Shown: positions 43,670 through 54,639 of the stretch, in pieces
Numbering within the stretch: position 1 is the first letter of the stretch
Layout: each line of letters starts with the position of its first letter
Origin: Capra hircus
Taxonomy: Eukaryota > Chordata > Mammalia > Artiodactyla > Bovidae
Reading direction: 5' to 3'
DNA length: 64,000 nt
Assembly (NCBI RefSeq): GCF_001704415.2
Contig: NC_030816.1
Span: forward strand, 83,144,713-83,208,712
Notes under the pieces: generated by a model
The model's database searches: none
Seen by the model: only the letters and a program-made list of their open reading frames with translations
Told to the model about the DNA's origin: nothing
Position numbers and translations under genes: made by a program

Positions 43670-44229
43670 TATTCCTGCTCTAATCTTTACTATTTCTGTT
43701 CTTGTCTTTTTTGATTTTGCTCAGTTGCTCTTTTCCTTCTTAAACTGGAACTCAGCTCACTGATTTAATAAACTTTTTTGTATACATTTAAAGCCAGAAG
43801 TTGCACTCAATATATTTCCTTAGCTATAATACATTCCACAGTTTTGGGTAGTGTTTTTGGTGTTAGTTCAAAATATTTAAATTCCCCCATTAAGATATTT
43901 TCTTTGCTCTAGGAATCATTTAGAAATCATATTTGATTTGACTTTTAAAATGCTTATATCACAAAAACTTTAGGGGATATCTTTTTAGCTGTTTCTCTAA
44001 AAAAATTGCTGTAGTCTGGTCAGACTTTTTATTATTGATTCTTTGGTTTTGTTGTGATTTCCCTTATGGTCAAGTATGTAACCAATTATTGTAAATGTCA
44101 CATGAGTTGCTTGAAGCCCCAATGTTACATAGGGTGGCCCACTTGGATGGGGGACTCTAGGACTTAGTGTACCTGATATCTCTCTTGAGAAACAGGTTTA
44201 TAAAAGTTTTTGCTTTTTGCTTCCTTTCT
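43670..44229 (-). mobile_element. Ancient L1 ORF2 remnant
   Basis: Antisense L1M ORF2 landmarks: 'gctctaatctttactatttc', 'tagttcaaaatatttaaatt', 'aggggatatctttttagctg', 'ttttgttgtgatttccctta' and 'tggtcaagtatgtaacc'. It is full of stops. A younger L1 end is inserted at 44230. Confidence 0.6.
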
Positions 44230-44648
44230 TTTTTAAGTTTATTTTATTGAAGTATAGTTGATTTACAATGTTGTGTTAATTTCTACTTTTTCTACAGCAA
44301 AGTGATTCAGTTATACATATCTATGTATATGTTCTTTTTCATTTTCTTTTCCATTATGGCTTCAGTTGCAGGATACTAGACATAGTTCCCCATGTTGTAC
44401 AGTTGGACCTTGTTGTTTATCGACTCTGTACATAATAGCTTGCAGCTCCTAACCCCAGCCTCCCAATCTTTCCCTCCCCCCACCTTGGCAACCACCAGTT
44501 GGTTCTCTGTGTCTGTGAGTCTCTTTCTGTTTCATAGGTAAGCTCATCTGTGCCATATTTTAGATCCCACATATACGTGATATGGTCTTTGTCTTTCTCT
44601 TTTCAACTTACTTAGTGTGAAAATCTATAGCTCCATCCACGTTGCTTG
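44230..44648 (-). mobile_element. L1 3' UTR, reverse, with 12-bp TSD
   Basis: Starts with the T-rich complement of the poly(A) tail, then 'ttattgaagtatagttgatt', 'acaatgttgtgttaatttct', 'agcaaagtgattcagttata' and 'ctccatccacgttgct'. TGCTTCCTTTCT flanks it perfectly at 44218-44229 and 44649-44660. Only the 3' 420 bp are present. Confidence 0.88.
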
Positions 44649-44739
44649 TGCTTCCTTTCTAATCACTGTAATAGAATGGAATGTGTTTCTGCTGATATTA
44701 GTACATTTTTTGAGTCATTTGTGCCATCCACCGTGTTAA

Positions 44740-44905
44740 TCTCCTGCTTTACGGACATAATCTCAGTTAACTCTTACCACATCCTGAGAGGGTATCTTTT
44801 ATTAATGCAGCCATTTTACAGACAAGCATACATGGCGCTCAGAGGTTAATCAAACTTCCTAAGGCAACTCCACAGTAGAGTTGGTTCTCATCTCGGTTTA
44901 CATGA
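44740..44905 (-). mobile_element. MIR-type SINE fragment
   Basis: 'acataatctcagttaactct', 'taatgcagccattttacaga' and 'ggcgctcagaggttaatcaa', then 'ttcctaaggcaactccacag', in reverse MIR order. Confidence 0.6.
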
Positions 44906-45120
44906 CTCCCACAGCTGCACATTTAAGGACAACATGCTGGACCAAGGGAGTGAGCTGCCACGTCTTGCTGGGGAATTAGGTAATCCCCGCCCCTCCAACT
45001 AAATGAATCTGAGCCCTTCTAGGCCATGGACAACTCAGAGAAAAGACACATGTGATTCCAGCAGGGTCTGTTTTCCTCTGCTTGGTTTACAACAGCAAAC
45101 TATCTTCTCCTAATCCTGTT

Positions 45121-46372
45121 CAGTTCAGTTCAGTCACTCAGTTGTGTCCGACTCTGCGACCCCATGAATCGCAGCATGCCAGGCTCCCTGTCCATGACCA
45201 ACTCCCAGAGTTCACTCAGACTCACGGCCATCGAGTCAGTGATGCCATCCAGCCATCTCATCCTCTGTCAGCCCCTTCTCCTCCTGTCCCCAATCTCTCC
45301 CAGCATCAGAGTCTTTTCCAATGAGTCAACTCTTCACATGAGGTGGCCAAACTACTGGAGTTTCAGCTTTAGCATCATTCCTTCCAAAGAAATCCCAGGG
45401 TTGATCTCCTTCAGAATGGACTGGTTGGATCCCCTTGCAGTCCAAGGGACTCTCAAGAGTCTTCTCCAACACCACAGTTCAAAAACATCAATTCTTCGGT
45501 GCTCAGCCTTCTTCACAGTCCAACTCTCACATCCATACATGACCACTGGAAAAACCATAGCCTTGACTAGACGGACCTTTGTTGGCAAAGTAATATCTCT
45601 CCTTTTCAATATGCTATCTAGGTTGGTCATAACTTTCCTTTCAAGGAGTAAGCATCTTTTAATTTCATGGCTGCAGTCACCATCTGCAGTGATTTTGGAG
45701 CCCCCAAAAATAAAGTCTGACACTGTTTCCACTGTTTCACCATCTATTTCCCATGAAGTGATGAAACCAGATGCCATGATCTTCGTTTTCTGAATGTTGA
45801 ACTTTAAGCCAACTTGTTCACTCTCCTCTTTCACGTTCATCAAGAGGCTTTTTAGTTCCTCTTCACCTTCTGCCATAAGGGTGGTGTCATCTGCATATCT
45901 CAGGTTATTGATATTTCTCCCGGCAATCTTGATTCCAGCTTGTGCTTCTTCCAGTCCAGCGTTCCTCATGATGTGCTCTGCATAGAAGTTAATAAGCAGG
46001 GTGACGATATACAGCATTGATGAACTCCTTTTCCTATTTGGAACCAGTCTGTTGTTCCATGTCCAGTTCTCACTGTTGCTTCCTGACCTGCATACAGATT
46101 TCTCAAGAGGCAGGTCGGATGGTCTGGTATTCCCATCTCTCTCAGAATTTTCCACAGTTTATTGTGATCCACACAGTCAAAGGCTTTGGCATAGTCAATA
46201 AAGCAGAAGGAGATGTTTTTCTGGAACTCTCTTGCTTTTTCCATGATCCAGCGGATGTTGGCCATTTGATCTCTGGTTCCTCTGCCTTTTCTAAAACCAG
46301 CTTCAACATCAGGAAGTTCATGGTTCATGTATTGCTGAAGCCTGGCTTGGAGAATTTTGAGCATTACTTAAA
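45121..46372 (-). mobile_element. BovB LINE, sense 3' part of a twin-primed copy
   Basis: The best preserved BovB here: 1.25 kb in minus sense from 'aatgctcaaaattctcc' through reverse transcriptase to the 3' terminus at 45121. Open frames at 45966-46364 and 45352-46155 (minus) retain KAFDCVDHNKLW and YADDTTLM, joined by a frameshift near 45970-46155. The plus-strand piece at 46373-47201 is its inverted 5' part. CCTAATCCTGTT at 45109-45120 and 47202-47213 brackets the whole unit. Confidence 0.93.
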
Positions 46373-47201
46373 TTCAGACTTAAATTGAAGAAAGTAGGGA
46401 AAACCGCTAGACCATTCAGATATGACATAAATCAAATCTCTTATGATTATACAGTGGAAGTGAGAAATAGATTTAAGGGCCTAGATCTGATAGATAGAGT
46501 GCCTGATGAACTATGGAATGAAGTTCGTGACATTGTACAGGAAACAGGGATCAAGACCATCGCCATGGAAAAGAAATGCAAAAAAGCAAAATGGCTGTCT
46601 GGGGAGGCCTTACAAATAGCTGTCAATAGAAGAGAAGCAAAAAGCAAAGGAGAAAAGGAAAGATATAAGCATCTGAATGCAGAGTTCCAAAGAATACCAA
46701 GAAGAGATAAGAAAGCCTTCTTCAGCAATCAATGCAAAGAAATGAGGAAAAGAACAGAATAGGAAAGACTAGAGATCTCTTCAAGAAAATTAGAGATACC
46801 AAAGGATCATTTCATGCAAAGATGGGCTCGATAAAGGACAGAAATAGTATGGACCTAACAGAAGCAGAAGATATTAAGAAGAGGTGGCAAGAATACACAG
46901 AAGAACTGTACAAAAAAGATCTTCACAACCCAGATAATCACGATGGTGTGATCACTCACCTAGAGCCAGACATCCTAGAATGTGAAGTCAAGTGGGCCTT
47001 AGAAAGCCTCACTACAAACAAAGCTAGTGGAGGTGATGGAATTTCAGTTGAGCTGTTTCAAATCCTGAAAGATGATGCTGTGAAAGTGATGCACTCAATA
47101 TGCCAGCAAATTTGGAAAACTCAGCAGTGGCCACAGGACTGGAAAAGGTCAGTTTTCATTCCAATCCCAAAGAAAGGCAATGCCAAAGAATGTTCAAACT
47201 A
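46373..47201 (+). mobile_element. BovB LINE, inverted 5' part of the same copy
   Basis: BovB region between endonuclease and reverse transcriptase core, open as two overlapping frames (46385-46762 and 46732-47277) with a one-base-type shift near 46745. It contains the NKASGGDGISVELF stretch that opens the reverse transcriptase domain. It ends at 'gttcaaactac', about 45 bp before the point where the minus piece begins, so a small part was lost at the inversion. Confidence 0.92.
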
Positions 47202-47213
47202 CCTAATCCTGTT

Positions 47214-47519
47214 AGTTGGGGTTAAATCAAGTTTCAATTACATATTAAAATCAGAAGCGGTGTGGGTGCTAGGATGAGAGAAGCGGGGCAGGAGCCCTTT
47301 AGAGCTCCAGTCTGATGGTCCCTCACTGCACCCAGCGACTCCCTTCACCTTCCAAGCAAGGGGGCTCTGCCCTACATGGGCCACGAGAGCAGGAACCAGC
47401 ATCTTCTCTGTTTTAAAATGTATCCAAGCCAGGGTGGCCTATAGTGAGATATAGATATAACAACGCTATAAGACAGAAACAGGAAGCATACGAAAAGAGA
47501 AAAATCAGTATGCCAAGAC
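47214..47519. other. Intergenic, nothing recognised
   Basis: Unique-looking sequence between the BovB and a MIR. Confidence 0.4.
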
Positions 47520-47725
47520 CTTGGCTCCACCATTTATCAACTGTGTGTCCTTGAGCAAGTCTTAACCTCTCTGGGCCTTCAAGTTCCTCACATGTAAGAT
47601 GGAGATAGCAATGGTATCCACTTCACAGGATGTTATGGTGATTAAGTGAGTAAATATACACAGAACACTGAAGGCAGCATCTGGCTCATCACAATGGCTC
47701 TATAAATGTTAGCTACTATTATGTT
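47520..47725 (+). mobile_element. MIR SINE, near full length
   Basis: 'tgtgtgtccttgagcaagtc', 'ttaacctctctgggccttca', 'tgtaagatggagatagcaat', 'gatgttatggtgattaagtg' and 'ctctataaatgttagctact' give the complete MIR order from core to 3' end. It is the clearest MIR in the window. Confidence 0.9.
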
Positions 47726-48097
47726 GGTTTCCCAACAGAAGAGACACTAGAGCAATGAATAAATTTATATCTAAACTATGCATTTTGGAAGCTCTTTCCC
47801 AAGGGAAAAACTGCCAGGCATCAAGACGGAAACTTGAATAATACTTGTGTTTTCAGTGAAGTTTCTGATGGGCCAAACGAGATGCTGAAAGTTTGGGTTC
47901 TGAAGCTGATACTTTTCCTGTATTTGAATAATTCTTGACATAAACTTGGAATCCTATGTGAGCATACAAAACTATTTTTAGTCATTAATTCACAGAGACT
48001 TAATGTGGTCATGTGGAAGTTAACGCCATTTTTTTTTCCAAATAATTTTCCTGCCACAATTTAAGCTAGAAACTGGCCAGTTGGAGGGCACTCATAC

Positions 48098-48398
48098 TTT
48101 CCTCATAGCTCAGTTGGTAAAGAATCCGCCTGCAATTCAGGAGACCCAGCTTCAATTCCTGGGTCGGGAAGATCCACGGGAGAAGGGATAGGCTAACCAC
48201 TCCAGTATTCTTGGGTTTCCCTTGCGGCTCAGCTGGTAAAGCTAACCCTAGCCTCCAATGTGGGAGACCTGGGTTCGATCCCTGGGTTGGGAAGATCCCC
48301 TGGAGAAGGGAAAGCCTGCAGTATTCTGGCCTGGAGAATTCCATGGACTATGGGTTGCAAACAGCTGGACACAATTGAGTGACTTTCACTTTCAGGTA
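48098..48398 (+). mobile_element. Tandem-headed Bov-tA-type SINE (two tRNA-like heads)
   Basis: Head 1 (about 48098-48211) runs to CCACTCCAGTATTCTTGG. Head 2 follows at once (GTTTCCCTTGCGGCTCAG) with B box GGTTCGATCCC (48272-48282) and a full body and tail ending TTTCACTTTCAGG. The same junction occurs, in reverse orientation, in the SINE at 58000-58316. It may correspond to a named dimeric SINE. Confidence 0.85.
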
Positions 48399-48565
48399 GT
48401 TAGTGGTTAATCAACGAGATTTAATTTGGCACCTTCCCTAGAGCAGACCCACCCAACTTTGGAGATAACTGGAATGCAATCTTCTATACATTTTTAATCT
48501 TTCTGACTCTGTTTTTCTCCTTCTATATAAATGAAGGGCCACTGCCATGGTGAAATGATATTACA

Positions 48566-48658
48566 CAGGAAAATCCCATGGACAGAAGAGCCTGGTGGGC
48601 TATAGTCCATGGGATCGCGAAGAGTCAGGCATGACTTAGTGACTAAAGAACAACAATT
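48566..48658 (+). mobile_element. Bov-A tail fragment
   Basis: 'ggaaaatcccatggacagaa', 'gagcctggtgggctatagtc' and 'gcatgacttagtgactaaag', then AACAACAATT. No head is present. Confidence 0.82.
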
Positions 48659-49997
48659 AAGATTCCTCCCAGCACAGTGCCTGGCTCTAAGCAGGCACTT
48701 GAGAGCTAGGTTTCCATCTCTTCCCTTTCTTCACAGGTCGTGACCTCTGCTTTGAGGGGCTCACCACCCTCAACCCTGTGGTCAGGGCGAAAGCTTAGGG
48801 GGCTGCAGGGCTTGACTGAGCTCAGACCCCCACTGAGGCCTGGGTAGAGTGACAGCCTGTCAAGTGGGTTTGTGGGACCCGGGAGTGCCTAAATCGATGG
48901 TGGATCCAACAAGGGGGAGGTGGTCTGAGCCCCTCTCAGGAGGGTTTGCCTGGTGGTGGGCGGGAGGCGGGCAGGGAGAGGGGTCTGAGGCAGCAGAGGC
49001 TCCTCAGGGAAGTTCTGAAATGTTGTCTAGAGACAAAATCGCCCCTCCCGCGGCTTCCTTACTGTTGTTTCTAATTAGTTCCATGAATCTGTCAGGGTCG
49101 CTGAGGTTACTTTGAAAGGAAGCATGGAGAAGTGGGTGGCTTTCCTCTCCCATTGTCGGGTGACTAATAAAGCCGTCTTGTTTTGTTTTCTGGCCTGAGA
49201 CTCTGTGAACATTTTAAGAAAGAACAGAGACCTTTTCAGAGAATGCAAAGCCTCTGTTCTGGAACTCCCCCCGGAGGAAGGCACCTCCAAAGCTCTCTAC
49301 CCAGCCCCGCCAAGGGAGAAAACAAGAACACTGCTGGACTCAAACGTCCACGTTCGATGGAAGCGCCGACGTGCTGACGTCATTCGTGCGTTTTAAAGCC
49401 TGACGTGAAAACTCCGAAAATGGAGCTAACAGCCGACATATTCACTTTGGTCATTGGACGAAAACAGAAAAGGAGCATCTTCTGTTGAAATGAAGCCCTA
49501 TGAGCCCCAGGTGCCTCACCGGATGGAAGATCCCTCAGCCGGAGCTGTGGTGACTCAAGAAACCAAGGAAACCACCAAAGTTGGGAGGAAAATTCAACAA
49601 ACCTGAAGGTGAAGAGCAGCCCCACGAAAGAGCTTCATGGTATCAGTATATTAACTGAGACCCTCTAATAAGCAAACACTAAAATGTGAAGTCCTAAAAT
49701 GATAAATCCGTAAATGCTAATGCTGCTGTCTACCTTAAATGTTTCAGGTAAAATTTCTTTTGAAAATAAAAGTAAGAATATCTGAAAACAACAACAACAA
49801 CTAGCAGCCCCAATACCTCAGCGCCCGCCTGGGAGGACCTCTCAAAAGCTGAGCAGCACTGAGGCAGCATTGCCCGAATCCCCAGAATTTTCCTTAACCT
49901 CCTGGTAGGGGTACAGAACGTAATTTGTGAGTCTAGAAAGATATACACACTCATGCCCCAGTGAGAATTTCATCTAATCATTCATAGATAGAGGAAT
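48659..49997. other. Intergenic, repeat-poor
   Basis: I recognise no repeat over 1.3 kb. It includes a GC-rich part (48780-49050), a possible short CA/GA-rich 3' part and a CRE-like TGACGTCA at 49375-49382. Frames at 48849-49115 and 49205-49396 have no family signature. Confidence 0.4.
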
Positions 49998-50078
49998 CAG
50001 TTGTCCAGTCGCTCAGGTGTGTCCAGCTCTTTGTGACCCCATGGACTGCAGCATGTCAGGCTTCCCTGTCCTTAACCT
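49998..50078 (-). mobile_element. BovB or Bov-A tail fragment
   Basis: 'gttgtccagtcgctcaggtg', 'tgtgaccccatggactgcag' and 'caggcttccctgtccttaac' form the terminal ~80 bp shared by BovB and its SINEs, in reverse. Confidence 0.75.
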
Positions 50079-51689
50079 CGTGATTGTCAAAGACAGACTT
50101 CAAATTAAATGAATCCACTGCTGTAAAAACCACTGTCTTCTGGCTGAAAAATTGCTTTCTTCATTGTCAATTTCTAGTTCATCATTACTTTTTCTCTACT
50201 TGGTCATTTGGAATCACTGGATTTAGAGGTTTGATTTTGACCAAACAACGTCTTTAAAAAGTATGGCCTTAATTGTTCCCTTACTTTCAAAAATGCCATC
50301 ACACACTGAGGGTGTCATTCATTCACCAAATATGTGTGCATGCATCTATCACATTTTGCAGGAGACTGTATTAAGAAGAGTCATGTAAACAAATCACAAG
50401 CACCTGAAAAGTTCAGTAAGAAGGCCAAACAATGAACACAGGATGAACAATCAGAAATCTATGTTTAATTCGTAAATAACACTCAGAAAGACATAGCCTG
50501 AGTTCAGCACAGAGAACCTGCAAGGTTGTCCGGAGTGGGCCAGGAGTCTTGTGAGAGAGATCAATCTGGATTTGGACCTTTAAAAATAAGGAAAAGTTGG
50601 AAAATCTTAGAGGCTAAGAGAAGACATTTCAGAACAGAAAAATTATGTGAATAAAAGCTTGAAATCTGAAAAATATTGAAAAAGTTTCTTAATGGAAAGT
50701 TCCGTAGCCTGATACCAGAACCAACCAGCGATGGAATTAATGGGAAGAACATACCCTTACCTCATCTCCTCTGCTGCTTCGCTGCTGCCCTGGGTCCTGG
50801 CATACAGGGTCAGTGATGTAATTTGCCAAAGTCAATGCAAAATGAAAACGCACAGCCCGACGGGGTGGGGAAGCGAAACTCCCCTTCCCTTGGGCCCATC
50901 ACACCAACACACAAGGAATGAATGACCCCAAGGAACTGCAACCTCTGCACAGGATGTGCTGGGCCCCTAGACCAGGAGCAGGTGAGAGGCCCCTGCCAAA
51001 GCCAGATAACAGCCAGCCTAAGACAGGACAACCACCATCTTGCTCTGCCCCAGATGCCGTGGGGCCTGCACTTGACTCTGACCCTCCTGGGCCCACAGGC
51101 AGGCCCTGACAGGAGTGGAAATGGAGCCTGGGCCTCCCCACCAATGCCCCTGGGCAGAAGGCAGCAGGGGTCCTAGCAGGCGTGTGGGGAAGGCGGAAGT
51201 GGAAGATCAAGGGAAGGGGGAAGACCAAGTCCTCAGGGAGCTGGGTAACTGAAAGACGTTGCAGTGCAGTCAGCAAATGTGAAGGGTCAAGCTATTCTGT
51301 GAATAACATATATTCTGGTTCTGCTTAGTCCCCTGCACCCCGGAGACCCCCCCAAGACAGTGACTCTCCCAGCCTGGCTGACCCCATCCTGTCACTCTTT
51401 GGAAAAACTGTCTACCATTAAGAGATGATGGACAGAATCAAACCAATTCATCAAGTGATTCAATGTGCAAAATCCAAAATAATAACTTTGAACCTCAGCT
51501 CTCCCTGTTATAGCTTATGTAACTATTTTTTGTCCCCTCTTTTTATTTAGTCTACTAGGACAAAAGACCAACTATCATATTTGCCACAGAAAGTCCTTAA
51601 GATGAATGAGCATCAATCTTTTTGAGCTACTGCTGTCATATCCTTCCATTATCGACGCATCGCTTACTTTTTAGATCATTTCACATCTT
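50079..51689. other. Intergenic, nothing recognised
   Basis: The longest stretch without a repeat I can name. The GC-richer block at 50900-51300 contains overlapping frames on both strands (up to 125 codons, minus, 50899-51276) without a recognised family. Confidence 0.4.
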
Positions 51690-52300
51690 CCAAGAGAAAT
51701 TTTGTTAATTCTTACCACACTTAAGAAAAATCTGGGTGATTCCAGCTAAAGATTTGTCAATTTTGTTTATCTCTTCAAAGAACCAGCTCTTGATTTCATT
51801 TTGTCTTCTTAGTTCTCTGTTTCATTTATTTCCGGTGTAACCTTTGTTGTTGCCTTCCGGCGACTAACTTTGGGCTTTGTTCTTCCTTTTCTAGTCTCTT
51901 GAGGTATAACGTTAGGTTGCTATCGGAGATTTTTCTTTTTTCCTGAGGAATTTCCTCTTTCTTTTATTTTTTAAATTTACTTTATTGAAGTATAGTTGAT
52001 TTACAATGTTGTGCTAATCTCTGCTGTACTGCAAAGTGATCCAGTTATACATATATATACCTTCTCTTTTATAATCTTTTACTTTGTGGTTTATCACAGG
52101 ATATTGAATCGAGTTCCCTGTGGTATACAGTAGGACCTTGTTGTTTATCCATCCTGTATATAATAGTTTGCATCTGCTAACCCCCAAACTCCCAATCCAA
52201 CCCTCCTCCTTCCCCATCCCCTTGGCAACCACAAGTCTGATTAACTTCCCTCTTAGAACTGCTTTTGCTGTATTCCACAATAGGATTCTAGAAGTTGACT
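51690..52300 (-). mobile_element. Ancient L1 ORF2 remnant split by a younger L1
   Basis: 'aaagatttgtcaattttgtt', 'tcttcaaagaaccagctctt' and 'gactaactttgggctttgtt', then after the insert 'aacttccctcttagaactgc' and 'ttttgctgtattccacaata'. These are antisense L1M ORF2 in order. Confidence 0.7.
51960..52243 (-). mobile_element. Artiodactyl L1 3' UTR, reverse
   Basis: 'ttattgaagtatagttgatt', 'acaatgttgtgctaatctct', 'gcaaagtgatccagttatac', 'taggaccttgttgtttatcc' and 'cccttggcaaccacaagtct'. It is the same L1 subtype as 44230-44648. No clear target-site duplication. Confidence 0.82.
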
Positions 52301-52616
52301 CTTCATTTCAGTTCTCCAAAGAGAATCAAAGGCCTGATAGCTTCCTGAAAGTTGGGACAGAGCTTAAACACAGAGAAGTCCTGACTCACAGGTCTGGGGT
52401 CAGCTGACATAGTTCCAGGAGGAGCAGCTGGAAACACACCCGAAGTCCCCCAGAAGCTGGTCCCTTGTGAAAGGCTCTGATGGGTGAGGGTCCCTGGGGG
52501 ACGTCACAGAAGGCCATTCACCCATGAAAACTACAACTCGAGACTCCACTGCAGAAATAAGACCTACCGTGGCATGCTGATTTTGCCCTCGTGTTGCGAA
52601 GGCCTGACCTTGCCTG

Positions 52617-52824
52617 TGTGTGCTCAGTCACTTCAGTCGTGTCTCTTTGTGACCCTATGGACTGTAGCCCTTCTCTGTCCATGGAATTCTCCAGGCAAGA
52701 ATCCTGGAGTGGACTGCTATGCCCTTCTCCAGGGGATCTTCCCAACCCAGGGATGGAACCCAGGTATCCTGCATCTCCTGCATTGCAGGTGGATTCTTTA
52801 CCGCTGAGCCACCGGGAAAGTCCC
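52617..52824 (-). mobile_element. Bov-tA-type SINE
   Basis: Minus-strand copy with a CATCTCCTGCATTGCAG duplication in the head. It ends 'accgctgagccaccgggaaa'. Confidence 0.88.
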
Positions 52825-53381
52825 GACTGATCTTAAAAATACATAAAATAGACATATTGGCCATCAGATGCATTATACTCCTAAACGAACCAGATATTTT
52901 TCAGTCAATTTTCTGATTAATCAGGCTGTTTGTCCTTCAGTCTTACACAAAGTTTTTCTAAAGGCAATTTGAAATCAAGCAGCATTTTCTGTGATGTTTT
53001 CCCCCTACTTTTTATTTTTAACATTTTCAAGCTTGGAATAAGATGACAGAATGCCGCAATGACTATCCCTACCCCCTCACCTACGTGCACCAGCTATTAC
53101 ACTTTGTCACGCTGGCTTGGTTCAGCAGTAGTTCACCTTGGAGTCACACGGGATGAGCCTTGAGAAGGGTGAGAAGAGCCTCGCGCAGGCCAAGACGCCC
53201 TGGCTGCATGCCAACAGGTGGTTTCTCAGTCGTCAGGCATGTTGAGACCCTCTCGGCCTCTCTTGGCTAAGGCTTGACTGCTCTTTCTAGATTAAGAAAC
53301 AAGAGAGATTAACTGAGGAAAAGTGTGCATTGCACTTACACAAATGCACTTAAGGGAATGTCGATAAACTCAGTAAATACA

Positions 53382-53564
53382 GGGACTTCCCTGGCGGTCC
53401 AATGGTTAAGAATCTGCCTTCCAATGCAGGAAATGTGGGTTCAGTCCTTGGGCAGGGAACTAAGATCTCACATGCCAAGGGGCAACCAAGCCCACGTGCC
53501 ACAACTAGAGAAAGCCAGCGTAAGCACCGCAGTGAAGACCCAGCACAGCCAAAAAGAAAACATT
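53382..53564 (+). mobile_element. CHR-type SINE, near full length
   Basis: 'gggacttccctggcggtcca' and 'atggttaagaatctgccttc', then 'gggcagggaactaagatctc', 'gccaaggggcaaccaagccc', 'ccacaactagagaaagccag' and 'gaagacccagcacagcc', ending A-rich. This is the longest CHR copy in the window. Confidence 0.88.
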
Positions 53565-53577
53565 CAATAAATAGAAA

Positions 53578-53790
53578 AAGAAAGAAAGTGAAATCGCTCA
53601 GTTGTGTTCGACTCTTGGTGACCCCATGGACTGTAGCCTACCAGGCTCCTCCATCCATGGGATTCTCCAGGCAAGAATACTGGAGTGGGTTGCCATTTCC
53701 TTCTCCAGGGGCTCTTCCCGACCCAGGGATCGAATCCTGGTCTCCCACATTGCAGGCAGACGCTTTACCCTCTGAGCCACCAGGGAAGCC
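53578..53790 (-). mobile_element. Bov-tA-type SINE with 13-bp TSD in a CHR tail
   Basis: CAATAAATAGAAA flanks it perfectly at 53565-53577 and 53791-53803. The AAAGAAAG at its left is the complement of its own 3' tail. The head is well preserved (sense B box close to GGATTCGATCCC). Confidence 0.92.
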
Positions 53791-54184
53791 CAATAAATAG
53801 AAAGTGTATTTTTATTTACTGGAAATCAAATTTCAAGCAAAACACGTCTTACATTTGCATATATCAGACATCCACTCACCAAATGTATATGAAGCTCCTA
53901 GCCATGCCCAGCACTTTTCTGGACTTGAGACGTGGCCGCACAGGAAAGCTCAGACCTCATGACCTTCACTATGGAGGGACGGGGACCAATGACGATGTAG
54001 GACAGAAATGCCACACCGGGATGCGTGATCTGGAGGAAATGAAACGGGGCAATACTTAGGGCAAAGTTAGTGACTCCAGCTCATCCCTCAGAACCATGGG
54101 CCCAGCGAATGGAAAGAGCCAGAAAAACATGTTCCAGATACAAACAGGAGGAATGGAGTAGGGGGAGGAGGAGGAGGTGAGCCC

Positions 54185-54350
54185 AGAAACCATCAGGCCC
54201 TGATGCATAAGGTCTCACTGGCCTGGAAAATAACTTGAATTACATTCTAAATTCAGAGGAAAATCAGTAGGTTTTTATGCAGAGAAAGGGCATGATCTGA
54301 AAGAAATTGCAAAGATTCCTCTGGCCATTGTGCAAAAACAGTGGTCGTAG
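54185..54350 (+). repeat. Unnamed ancient mammalian repeat, segment 4
   Basis: 'agaaagggcatgatctgaaa' and 'gattcctctggccattgtgc' match the part of the family that lies between segments 1 and 2. It is diverged and only weakly bounded. Confidence 0.35.
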
Positions 54351-54351
54351 G

Positions 54352-54530
54352 GTCTGTATTAGCTGCTACAGGATGCTGTAACAAAGTACCACAAACTGGA
54401 GGGAGGTGGGGAGGGTTAAAACAGAAATCTATTGTCTCACAGTGCTGGAGGTCAGAAGTGCAAATCAAGGTGTTGCGAGGTCTTGTTCCCTCCAAAGTCT
54501 CTAGAGGAGGAGGCTTCCTTGCCTCTTCCA
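54352..54530 (-). mobile_element. MLT1-like LTR, reverse
   Basis: 'gctgtaacaaagtaccacaa', 'acagaaatctattgtctcac' and 'agtgctggaggtcagaagtg', then 'caaatcaaggtgttgcgagg', are the reverse of the MLT1 3' half. Confidence 0.65.
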
Positions 54531-54639
54531 GCTCCTGGTGGCCCCAGGGGTTCCAGAGACAGACTGGGACCTAGGCCCCTTTGCTGCAGTGCTGCAACGC
54601 TTGCACCTGGACACACCTCTCCTTGAAATACAGAATACA

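Noticed and set aside
45164..45793. 209-codon plus frame over a BovB
   Set aside because: It is the antisense of the BovB reverse transcriptase reading frame.
46385..47277. Two long plus frames that look like a new gene
   Set aside because: They are the inverted 5' part of a BovB LINE; the second ends in flanking DNA past the target-site duplication.
50899..51276. 125-codon minus frame as a gene
   Set aside because: It overlaps open frames on the other strand in a GC-rich stretch and has no recognisable domain.
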